Assembly: GCA_046706685.1 (NCBI GenBank)
Contig: JBJKPE010000052.1
Coordinates: 6,924-70,923, forward strand
Direction of reading: 5' to 3'
DNA from: JARRRD01 sp046706685
GTDB lineage: Bacteria > Nitrospirota > Thermodesulfovibrionia > Thermodesulfovibrionales > UBA6898
Length of the DNA: 64,000 nucleotides
Position numbers and translations under genes: made by a program. Of this stretch, positions 6,748-15,166 are shown one piece after another (the stretch's first letter is position 1; every line of letters starts with the position of its first letter). The notes beneath the pieces were generated by a model. The model was not told where the DNA came from and searched no databases. It saw nothing but the letters and a program-made list of their open reading frames with translations.

Positions 6748-8308
6748 GTATGATCTCCCCGGGAGGCAGGGTAATGTTGAAAGAGGTCCCTTGTCCCTCC
6801 CTGCTTTCGACTTTGATGGAGCCCCCGTGCCTGGTTACTATGTTGAATACGATCGCAAGGCCGAGGCCGGTGCCTTTGTCTTTTGTAGTATAGAACGGCT
6901 CGAATACCTTTTCCACGGCCTCCGGAGACATCCCCCTGCCGTTGTCTGAAACCGTTATGCCGACTTCTCCCTCCCGCTCGCGCACGGTGACTTTGAGTTT
7001 GCCCCGTCCCGGCATGGCATCGATTGCGTTGCTGAAAAGATTAATGAAAACTCTCTCCAGCTGTTCAGGGTCGGCGTTGACGACCACGCCTGCAGGATCG
7101 TCGAGGCTGAATTCCATTTCTCCCGTCTCTGCAGTGACCGCGGCAAGTTTATAGGCCCTCATGAGGAGATCGTCGAGCTCTATTTCCTCGCGTTGCGGTT
7201 CTCTCCCCCGCGCGAATTCGAGCAGGTCTCCTACGATCCTTTTTACTCGTATAGTCTGGCCCACAATATCTTCTACAATCTCCTTTACCTGGGGAGAGCG
7301 TGCGTTCCCGGCCTCTTTTTCGAGTATCTGGGCCGATATGTAGATATTATTGAGAGGGTTGTTCAATTCGTGGGCGACCCCTGAGGCAAGGGTCCCGATG
7401 GAGGCGAGTTTTCTGCTGCGGAGCAATTCTTCGTTTTTCTTCTTCTGCAGTTCCTCTTCCCGCAACAGGAGGTCACGCTCCATCGCATTGAAAGCGGTGA
7501 TCAGTACGCCCACTTCGTCGTGCTTTTCAGGGACCGTGAGAGAAGCGAAGTTGCCCTGCCCCGTCTTCCTGACGGCCTCAGTCAATATCCTGAGCCTGTT
7601 TACCACGCTGTGGCTTATAAGAAAGAGAGTGACGAGTCCGACAACGAAGAAGAGGGGGAGAAGCACCAGGGTAGCTGTCTGCAGTACAGCTATGGCGTGT
7701 TCCAGCTTTTCCCTTGCGGACGTGTCCAGTTCCTTTGAAATGTCGAGGATCTCCTCTCCGTTCTTCCGGAGCTCAATTATGTCTCGGTTGATTTCGTGGA
7801 GATGCATTATGATCCCGGCGTCGGCAGGAACGGAGAACAATTTTTCGAGCAGCCGGGCGTTAACCATGGGCCGCTCAAGAAAGGTCGATTCGATGAGAGG
7901 GGAAAAAAGCGCCTGCCGGGGGTGGGAACGCTTGAGGTCATTGAATTCCCTGTGGAACTCCGCCGCATAATTTTCGATCCTGTCAAGCCGTCCTTCGTAT
8001 TCTCCTATGATAGCCTTTAATTTTTGCAATTCGCCCCGGCTGTCGACAGGACTCCCCTCCCGGATGACGCCCGCGAGATCCTTTAGATAGACGCGCACAC
8101 TCCGGATCTCTTTCTCCTCCTGGTAGAGAAAATAGTTTTTTTCATGCCTCCTGAATTGGAGCGATTTGCTCCTCACCGTGTCTGAAAGTTCCATGTAGCG
8201 GACTACCTTTCTTATTTCTATGAAATTCACATATGAGGCGAAGGCCAGGATGACGATGATAACAGAACTTATGAGGAAGCTGAGGATAATATTTTTCTTA
8301 AGAGACAT
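6737..8308 (-). CDS. Membrane sensor histidine kinase (partner of NtrC-type regulator)
   Basis: The 523-aa protein has a first membrane helix at about 8-28, a roughly 180-aa extracytoplasmic helical sensor region, a second helix (TATLVLLPLFFVVGLVTLFL), a HAMP linker, and a HisKA dimerisation helix with the phosphoacceptor in SGVAHELNNPLNNI. The ATPase domain has the N box NLFSNAIDAM, G1 DNGRGM, and FEPFYTTKDKGTGLGLAI. The sensor region has no named domain. It is co-transcribed with the regulator. The start has no clear ribosome site; a GATAAT box lies 8 nt upstream of the ATG. Confidence 0.9.
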   Translation of the reverse strand: MSLKKNIILSFLISSVIIVILAFASYVNFIEIRKVVRYMELSDTVRSKSLQFRRHEKNYFLYQEEKEIRSVRVYLKDLAGVIREGSPVDSRGELQKLKAIIGEYEGRLDRIENYAAEFHREFNDLKRSHPRQALFSPLIESTFLERPMVNARLLEKLFSVPADAGIIMHLHEINRDIIELRKNGEEILDISKELDTSAREKLEHAIAVLQTATLVLLPLFFVVGLVTLFLISHSVVNRLRILTEAVRKTGQGNFASLTVPEKHDEVGVLITAFNAMERDLLLREEELQKKKNEELLRSRKLASIGTLASGVAHELNNPLNNIYISAQILEKEAGNARSPQVKEIVEDIVGQTIRVKRIVGDLLEFARGREPQREEIELDDLLMRAYKLAAVTAETGEMEFSLDDPAGVVVNADPEQLERVFINLFSNAIDAMPGRGKLKVTVREREGEVGITVSDNGRGMSPEAVEKVFEPFYTTKDKGTGLGLAIVFNIVTRHGGSIKVESREGQGTSFNITLPPGEIIHES

Positions 8309-8650
8309 AGGCTTATATTATCGCCTATGGAGGAGAAAAAGGGGAGGGGAAATGCCCGTCCGCGGAAGACAGGGTCTTAGCGGTTTTAGGCGGAAGACCT
8401 TTCAGATTCGGGATCCCGTTTTTTTTGCCCCGTTCAGGGGGAAAATAGGGACTCTCCGGTTTTTAAAAGCAGGGGCTGTTTATGGTATATTTAACAATGA
8501 CTTCTTTATTGGTCCTGCCGCCGAGACAGTGGAGAACATACTGATTTTGGTGTCTTTTCCAACGGCCTGCTCTTTTGTCCCGGCAGACGCTTTGTCGGGG
8601 AGATGAACCTTCCCGGGTACGGAATGTCCGCGATCCCCTGAAATTCAGTT
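8309..8650. other. Intergenic region between divergent kinase and glnD
   Basis: These 340 bases separate the divergent kinase and glnD genes. I see a T-rich run and an imperfect hairpin (CCCGGC..GTCGGG, near 8579-8600), but no convincing promoter pair for glnD and no small gene. Confidence 0.4.
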
Positions 8651-11125
8651 ATGCGAAAGAATATTCTATACGAGATAGAGGGATGGGTCCGTGAAGGGGC
8701 TGGGGGGCTCATTCTTGCCGACAGGTATACGCGTGCGATAGATCTGTTCCTCAAGGATATCTTCGAGTCCGTAAACAGGGGAACAGACACGGTGCTTCTC
8801 GCCGTCGGCGGTTACGGACGGGGAGAACTGGCCCCTTTCTCCGATATAGACATCATGTTTCTCGCTCCCAACAGGCACGATACCGAAAAGGTTGAAGCCG
8901 TTCTGTATAAACTCTGGGATACCGGGCTCGACATAAGCCATTCATTCAGGACGCCGGGCGAATGTGTAGAAGAGGCATTCAGGGACGTAAAAACGAGGAC
9001 GTCCCTGCTCGAAGCGCGGTATATCGCCGGTGACCGGAAGCTTTACCGGGTCTTCAGAGAAAAAGTTTACCCTGTCATAACCGGCAAGAGACGCAAGGAA
9101 TTCGTACGGGACAAGCTGAGGGAAATGGAGAAGAGACACCTGGATTCCGGCGAGTCCCTTTACCTCCTGGAACCACACCTCAAAGAAGGGGAGGGCGGGC
9201 TCAGGGATATTCATACGGCATACTGGCTTTCAAAGGTGGCGCTGAAAGTGGAGGACTTTCGGGGATTCCTGGGGCTTCTCGATGACTACGAGTCACGGCG
9301 TCTTTCAGGCGCCCTTGATTTCCTGCTTCGGGTCAGGTATTGTCTCCATCTCGAAAGCGGGAGAAAGAATGATGTCCTTTCCTTCGAATACCAGAGAAAC
9401 GTCGCTGCCTTTCTGGGATTCCGTGACTCGCAGAAATTCAGGGCATACGAAAGACTTCTTCGCTACTACTATCTGAAGAGCAAGATTGTCAAGGAATTGA
9501 CGAAGAAGGTCATGGTCATGTGCAGCAGGCCCTATGTGCGGGTGAGAAGGGATTTTCTGGTCAGAAAGGTCTCCGGGGGGTTTGCCGTATCGGGAGGCGT
9601 GCTGATATCGACCCGGGGTCATCTTGCGGGTCTGAGTCCCCGCGAAATCATGGAGAGTTTTTACCTGCATGCAAAAACGGGCAGGAGCTTCAGCGGGGCG
9701 CTGAGGGAGAAGATCGGATCGAGCCTTGTCAGAATAAACGGTGCGACGAGAAGCTCCCCGGAGGTGGTCCGCCTTTTTCTTGAGATACTTAAGAGCGAAC
9801 GGGTGTATGAGACCCTGGCCGAGATGAACGAAACGGGCGTCCTCGGCAGGTTTCTGCCCGAATTCGGGACACTCAGGCTGCTCGTTGTGCGCGAGCCTTA
9901 CCACATGTATACGGTAGACGAGCATACCCTCATGGCGATCAGGCATCTTGAGGAACTCCGGAATACGAAATATGGGAGGCTCGAAGATCTCCGCATCATA
10001 ATTAACGATATGGAAAACGTCGACATCCTGTTCATGGTCCTCCTGTTCCACGATATCGGAAAGGGCGCCGGCCGGCACCATGAAGAGGAGGGGTATAAGC
10101 GGCTGAAGAATGTTATGGAAAGATTCAACCTCGACGTGAAAAAGAGGACCAGGATAGAATTTCTTGTCAAGAACCATGTTCTTATGGCGAGGATCGCATT
10201 GACAAGGGAGGCGAGTGACCCCGGTGTAATTGCAGCGTTTGCCGACGCGGTGGGTGACGCCGAGAATCTCCGGGCGATATATTTGATTACATACGCCGAT
10301 ATGTCGGCCGTAAATCCGGGCTTCTGGAATTCCTGGAAGGCATATCTCCTGAGAGAATTGTACGACCACACGATCGAATATCTGGCCGGTATAAAGGAAG
10401 ACAGGTCGGAGTATATATACCGCCTTCACCGCAATCACCCCGGAATTGAAGCGGAGGCCCTCGCCTCTTTCGTCGGCGGTATGCCGGAACGGTATCTGCT
10501 CTCAACACCCGGCGACAGGATAATCCCGGACTATGCACTGGCCCAGGAGGTGAAGCAGACGGGTTTCGCCATGCGAATAGACAGCGGTTCCGAAGGGGTT
10601 GTGGAGCTCGCCGTCAGTGCCGAGGACTGCCCCGGGCTCTTCTCAAAGATTGTGGGTCTGCTTTCTGCAAAAGGGGTTAACATAGTCAGCGGACGAATAT
10701 TTACCGGGAACAACGGAGTCGTCATAGACAAGATATCGGTTTCCAACTGGAAGGATCTCTGGTGGGACGGCTTCGAGGACGAGGTTGAGGAAGGCCTGAG
10801 GGCCGCCATAGTCGGCGGAAGGCCCATCTCAGTCACACGCAGGAGTGCGGCAGCTGTATGTCCTTTCGATATTTTCATAGAGCTGGACAACGAGGCGTCG
10901 GAGGAATTTAGTCTCCTGGAAATTTTTTCTCCCGACAGGCTTGGCCTCTTATATGACGTATCGAGCGTCATGTTTAAACTTGGGATTGATATTGTCTCTG
11001 CCCGGATTAATACTGAAACGGGCCTTGCTCAAGACGTTTTCTATATCCAGTCGGAAAAAGATAAAATCGGACTGAAGACCGCCCAGGACCTACTGGCCGA
11101 TTTGTGGTCTGTGCTGAAAATATGA
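8651..11125 (+). CDS. glnD: [Protein-PII] uridylyltransferase / uridylyl-removing enzyme GlnD
   Basis: The 824-aa protein has the complete GlnD layout. The nucleotidyltransferase domain carries GGYGRGELAPFSDIDIMF (G53-F70, metal ligands D65 and D67). An HD hydrolase domain at about 415-520 has HTLMAIRHLEEL and LLFHDIGKG. Two C-terminal ACT domains follow (about 607-690, VELAVSAEDCPGLFSKIVGL; and 745-824, LEIFSPDRLGLLYDVSSVMF). It should modify PII according to glutamine level. The PII-like protein in this window (28.5 kb) lacks the usual target Tyr, so the partner must be elsewhere. The last codons overlap tamB by ATGA, an unusual link between nitrogen control and envelope genes. I see no strong ribosome site before the ATG. 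Confidence 0.93.
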   Translation: MRKNILYEIEGWVREGAGGLILADRYTRAIDLFLKDIFESVNRGTDTVLLAVGGYGRGELAPFSDIDIMFLAPNRHDTEKVEAVLYKLWDTGLDISHSFRTPGECVEEAFRDVKTRTSLLEARYIAGDRKLYRVFREKVYPVITGKRRKEFVRDKLREMEKRHLDSGESLYLLEPHLKEGEGGLRDIHTAYWLSKVALKVEDFRGFLGLLDDYESRRLSGALDFLLRVRYCLHLESGRKNDVLSFEYQRNVAAFLGFRDSQKFRAYERLLRYYYLKSKIVKELTKKVMVMCSRPYVRVRRDFLVRKVSGGFAVSGGVLISTRGHLAGLSPREIMESFYLHAKTGRSFSGALREKIGSSLVRINGATRSSPEVVRLFLEILKSERVYETLAEMNETGVLGRFLPEFGTLRLLVVREPYHMYTVDEHTLMAIRHLEELRNTKYGRLEDLRIIINDMENVDILFMVLLFHDIGKGAGRHHEEEGYKRLKNVMERFNLDVKKRTRIEFLVKNHVLMARIALTREASDPGVIAAFADAVGDAENLRAIYLITYADMSAVNPGFWNSWKAYLLRELYDHTIEYLAGIKEDRSEYIYRLHRNHPGIEAEALASFVGGMPERYLLSTPGDRIIPDYALAQEVKQTGFAMRIDSGSEGVVELAVSAEDCPGLFSKIVGLLSAKGVNIVSGRIFTGNNGVVIDKISVSNWKDLWWDGFEDEVEEGLRAAIVGGRPISVTRRSAAAVCPFDIFIELDNEASEEFSLLEIFSPDRLGLLYDVSSVMFKLGIDIVSARINTETGLAQDVFYIQSEKDKIGLKTAQDLLADLWSVLKI

Positions 11126-14100
11126 AGAAACGGGTATTGCTTGTTTTTATTGCGGTGTTCGTCGTTGTGGCTGCATTTTTTCTCCGGGGGCAGTACATTT
11201 CAAATCTCCTGAAGGGGTTGATGCTTCCGGAAATCGAAGCGGCTACCGGGACGACTGCGGGGGTTCGCAAGGTGTATATCAATCTCTTTCCCCTGTATGT
11301 TGAAGCGGACGGCCTGACGATGGCCGACCCTAAAGGCGGTCGGATACTGTCGCTTAAGAAGGCCAAGGCTTATATCGAACTTTTGGGATTTCTGGGAAGG
11401 CGCGTGGAAATTCGAAGGCTGGTGATAAGAGATCCGGAGATTACCACGGACAGAGCTCACGTCAGAGAGATTATTGACAAGATACGTGCATACGAGGCGC
11501 AGAAGAAACCGGGCGCGTTTAAGGTGGCTGTTCTTGCGTTGGAAATACAGAATGCAAATGCAGGCTTCCGTGATGAAGAGAGCGGCTCGACGACCGAAGC
11601 CGGCGGCCTTAGCGGGGAGATGATCTTCGGCAAGACCGACCGCATAAGGGCGTCTGTCCGTAAGATCAGTGTCAGGAAGGACGGTTGGCCCGAGGTCGCC
11701 GGAAGTGCGGACGTCCTACTGTCCCTGAGCAGGAACAAAATCAGAATAAGTCGGTTTAAGTTCAATTCCCTGGGTTCCACTATAAGAAGTTCAGGAGAAT
11801 ATGCGGAAGGGAGGGGACGCGTTGATACGGATGTAAACCTCCTGTTTTCATCTGTCAAGAAGCTCTTCAGCCTTAACAGGGAAGGCTCCGGCAAGATAAA
11901 GGCGAGCGGGACCGTGGCTTTCGGGGGCGGGGACGTCTCTGTTGACCTTAATCTGGACGGTAACTTCTATATCCAGACTCTGATGGAACTGCTGAAGGTG
12001 AAGGAAAAGATAGAGGGACTTGTGGATATCAGGGGCAGGGTTGAAGGGCCGCTTAAACATATTAGAGGGACCGGAATTGTGACCCTGAAGAACGGGAACC
12101 TGTTCAACGTCTCTATAGATTCCCTGACCAGCAAGGTATCATACGCGGACGGTGTAATGAAATTTACCGACGGTTCAGGCAGGATCTATAACGGCACGGC
12201 AAAAGTGTCGGCATCAATACGCCTTCCTGTCGTGAACTATTATACGGTGGCAGTCGAATTTTCGGGCATAGGAAGCAAGCAGGTCTTTAAACTGATAGGG
12301 TGGGATCCCGGAATACAGCCGGGAAAAGTAAACGGTACTCTGGTGACCGAGGGTGCTACTTTTAATCCCGAGGGGCATTTCGAATACAAAAGTGCCGGTG
12401 ACGGAAAGAACATGCTGGGAAGGATAAGCGGGATCACGGGAAGGTATGCGATGCGGGATAAGGTCCTTTCCCTGGATGACCTGAAACTGGGTACGGGCCT
12501 CTCCGTGATTTCGGCGAGGGGTTTGGCCGATATAAGAAACAGGACGCTGAATTTCGACGGAAGACTGGCGTCGTCAGACATAACGGATCTGACTCTCCCC
12601 TATTACCGTCTCCTTACAGGAAGCGGAGAGTTTGCAGGAAATGTGACCGGCACGTTCGATGATCCTGTCATAAAGGGACATGCGAAGATAAGAAAGCCGG
12701 TCATCAAGGGATATGAAGCGGATGTCCTGGACGCAGATTTCACTTATGCCAAGAACCTCCTGAATGTCGATGCAATGACCGTGAGGACCGCCGCCGGGTC
12801 TCTGGATTTAAAGGGACGCGTCTTTTTCACCGGTGCGAGAGAACTCTTCGATCTTGCCGGAGCCGAATACAGTTTAACCTCGGTTGTCAGGAATGCAAGC
12901 CTCGGACAGTTCGTTAAGATCTTTTACCCGGGGTTCAAGGGAACCGGCGGGCTGAGTGCAGACATCAAGATTACGGGGAAGGCTGCCAGTCCCGTTATCT
13001 CGGGGGAAGGAACGGTCAGGCATGCCGGAATTTACGGTGTACAGGCGGATTCTGTCTCTTTTAACTGGGATTATGCCGGCAGGCAGATGCGCTTTGAAAA
13101 CATGAAGATCAAACAGGGCGGATCGATGCTTACAATGAACGGCAGAATGGACGACCTTGGCAACTTTTCTTACGAGGCATCTTCGGACAAAATACTGCTG
13201 AGCGACGTTCTGAGCAAAGACATAAAAGATATAAAGGGGGACGTTGTTTTCAACCTCAGGACGGAAGGACATGGCACACTCGACAGCCCCGTCATCTCCA
13301 TGGATGCCGGCATAATCGGAGGATTTCTGAAAGGCAAGCCTGTCGGAAACGGCGTCATTTCGGCCCGCATACAGGACGGGAAGATTTCGTTGCGGGCGAC
13401 GATGTTGAACAGGAAGATACTCGTTACCGCCAGCGGAAGACTGGAGAAGGAATTGCCGTGGGACGCCTCCGTGGAGATACAGCCTGGAAGGTATGATTCC
13501 CTTCTCGGAGCTTTTCTGAAAGACGTCCCCGAGGACCTCGTATTGAATCTCAGCGGCGCCGCTTCATTGCACGGCGACAGGTCGCATATCTCCGCGTCTG
13601 CTGTCGTGAAACAGATAAACCTTTCGATGTACGGACGCAGTTTCACGGGCGAAAAAGATATTTCGCTCCGGCTGAATGACCGGAATCTGGAGATGAAAGA
13701 CATTGCCCTCAGAAGCGGCAACACTTCACTGTCCATAGATGGCAATGTGGTTTTGGGAAGGCAGTACAATGTCGTTCTTGAGGGCAGCTCGGATCTCGCG
13801 CCGTTCAAGAGCCTTTCGAGTAAAATAGGTCTCCTGAAAGGCAATGCGGAGTTTGTCCTTTCAGTTACAGGCGGATGGGATACGCCGCAGATCAATGGCG
13901 GGGTCACTATAGCAGACGGTTCATTTGCCATGAAGGAATATCCTTACCGTTTCAGTTCTGTGAACGGATATGTTTATATGGATAATGACAGGATAGTACT
14001 GCAAAGACTCTCCGGAAAGGTGGGGGGCGGGGACGCGGTATTGTCCGGCGTAATGTACCTGAAGAGATTTTCTGTCAGTCGGTTTTATGTCGAAGCCGGA

Positions 14101-15042
14101 TTGGACAATGTCAACATGTCGGTATCGAACGGCTTTACTGTGAATTTCGGGGGAAAGCTGTTGTTGAACGGTACCCGGACTTCGCGAACGCTCTCCGGGG
14201 ACATTAATATCAATCGTGCGCGGTACAGGGAGAGGGTTGAGTGGAAAAGCTGGCTTTTAAAAACGAAGAGCCAGGAGACATACAAAACTGAAATATCAGA
14301 CATAGAAAAGACGGAGCTTAACATAAGGGTAACAGGAAAGGACAGTATAAGGCTCGACAATAATGTTGCTCGGGCGGATGTCAGCGCCGACGTGATCATC
14401 AGGGGCACAATCTACCGTCCGGTCCTTCTTGGAAGGATCGAGAGCAAGGAGGGTACGGTATACTTCCGTAACAACGAGTTCAGGATCACGCATGCGAGCG
14501 CCGATTTTTCGGGCACGGAAAGACTGAACCCTTTTTTGTCGATAGCGGCGGAGACGGAAGTAAGCGGGTATAAGATCAAAATGAACCTGGAAGGGCAGTT
14601 GGACCGCTTTAATGTGTCCCTCTCCTCGGAGGACACTTCGCTGAAGGATATGGATATAATCGCGCTTCTTGCGGTCGGTCAAACGGAGGGAGAACTGAAG
14701 GGGCTGGAGGGCGGCATCGGCGCAAGTGAGGCCACATCCTTTGTGACGGGGAAACTGCAGGACGTGTTCGAGGAGCGGATGAAGACCATTACCGGCTTCG
14801 ACAGGTTCCAGATAGACCCTTATGTCTCCAAGAACACGGGGACCATAGAACCGAGGGTGACCGTCTCAAAACGGTTGCTTGGAGACAAGATGTTCGTCAC
14901 TTATGCGTCTCCCGTGGGGTCTTCAGAAGAGCAGATAGTAAAACTCGAGTATTTTGTCAGCAGGAAGGTCTCCCTGATCGGGGTGAGGGATGAGAGGGGG
15001 ATTGTGGGCGGGGATGTCCGCTTCAGGTTCGAATTCAAGTAG
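11122..15042 (+). CDS. tamB: TamB-family translocation/assembly protein
   Basis: The protein has 1306 aa. It begins with a single membrane anchor (KKRVLLVFIAVFVVVAAFFL) and continues as a long beta-rich periplasmic repeat (AsmA/TamB/YhdP bridge type) with recurring 'SGxxxLxGRxxxPxISG' units. The end is the conserved TamB (DUF490) domain: AEVSGYKIKMNLEGQLDRF, then SLKDMDIIALLAVGQ, then ETEVS/ITGFDRFQIDP and a C-terminal FRFEFK. TamB proteins bridge inner and outer membrane for lipid transport and assist Omp85 assembly. The start at 11122 overlaps the glnD stop (ATGA); the Omp85 partner follows. Confidence 0.88.
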   Translation: MKKRVLLVFIAVFVVVAAFFLRGQYISNLLKGLMLPEIEAATGTTAGVRKVYINLFPLYVEADGLTMADPKGGRILSLKKAKAYIELLGFLGRRVEIRRLVIRDPEITTDRAHVREIIDKIRAYEAQKKPGAFKVAVLALEIQNANAGFRDEESGSTTEAGGLSGEMIFGKTDRIRASVRKISVRKDGWPEVAGSADVLLSLSRNKIRISRFKFNSLGSTIRSSGEYAEGRGRVDTDVNLLFSSVKKLFSLNREGSGKIKASGTVAFGGGDVSVDLNLDGNFYIQTLMELLKVKEKIEGLVDIRGRVEGPLKHIRGTGIVTLKNGNLFNVSIDSLTSKVSYADGVMKFTDGSGRIYNGTAKVSASIRLPVVNYYTVAVEFSGIGSKQVFKLIGWDPGIQPGKVNGTLVTEGATFNPEGHFEYKSAGDGKNMLGRISGITGRYAMRDKVLSLDDLKLGTGLSVISARGLADIRNRTLNFDGRLASSDITDLTLPYYRLLTGSGEFAGNVTGTFDDPVIKGHAKIRKPVIKGYEADVLDADFTYAKNLLNVDAMTVRTAAGSLDLKGRVFFTGARELFDLAGAEYSLTSVVRNASLGQFVKIFYPGFKGTGGLSADIKITGKAASPVISGEGTVRHAGIYGVQADSVSFNWDYAGRQMRFENMKIKQGGSMLTMNGRMDDLGNFSYEASSDKILLSDVLSKDIKDIKGDVVFNLRTEGHGTLDSPVISMDAGIIGGFLKGKPVGNGVISARIQDGKISLRATMLNRKILVTASGRLEKELPWDASVEIQPGRYDSLLGAFLKDVPEDLVLNLSGAASLHGDRSHISASAVVKQINLSMYGRSFTGEKDISLRLNDRNLEMKDIALRSGNTSLSIDGNVVLGRQYNVVLEGSSDLAPFKSLSSKIGLLKGNAEFVLSVTGGWDTPQINGGVTIADGSFAMKEYPYRFSSVNGYVYMDNDRIVLQRLSGKVGGGDAVLSGVMYLKRFSVSRFYVEAGLDNVNMSVSNGFTVNFGGKLLLNGTRTSRTLSGDININRARYRERVEWKSWLLKTKSQETYKTEISDIEKTELNIRVTGKDSIRLDNNVARADVSADVIIRGTIYRPVLLGRIESKEGTVYFRNNEFRITHASADFSGTERLNPFLSIAAETEVSGYKIKMNLEGQLDRFNVSLSSEDTSLKDMDIIALLAVGQTEGELKGLEGGIGASEATSFVTGKLQDVFEERMKTITGFDRFQIDPYVSKNTGTIEPRVTVSKRLLGDKMFVTYASPVGSSEEQIVKLEYFVSRKVSLIGVRDERGIVGGDVRFRFEFK

Positions 15043-15166
15043 CGTCTGTTCGTAAAGACTGCCTGAATCACTGGCAGAGTCTGTATAATGTAAGGCAGGG
15101 TTTTTGCGGACAGTTGCCCGCGCTGCTCGAAGCCTGATTAATGTGAGTCTTGCGAAAGGTATCGCA

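Noticed and set aside
15056..15082. Hairpin after tamB (GACTGCC..GGCAGAGTC)
   Set aside because: The stem is interrupted and has no T-tract, and the Omp85 gene seems to continue the operon.
15104..15166. Upstream TTG start for the Omp85 gene
   Set aside because: It has no ribosome site; the start at 15167 gives a normal signal peptide after GAAAGG.
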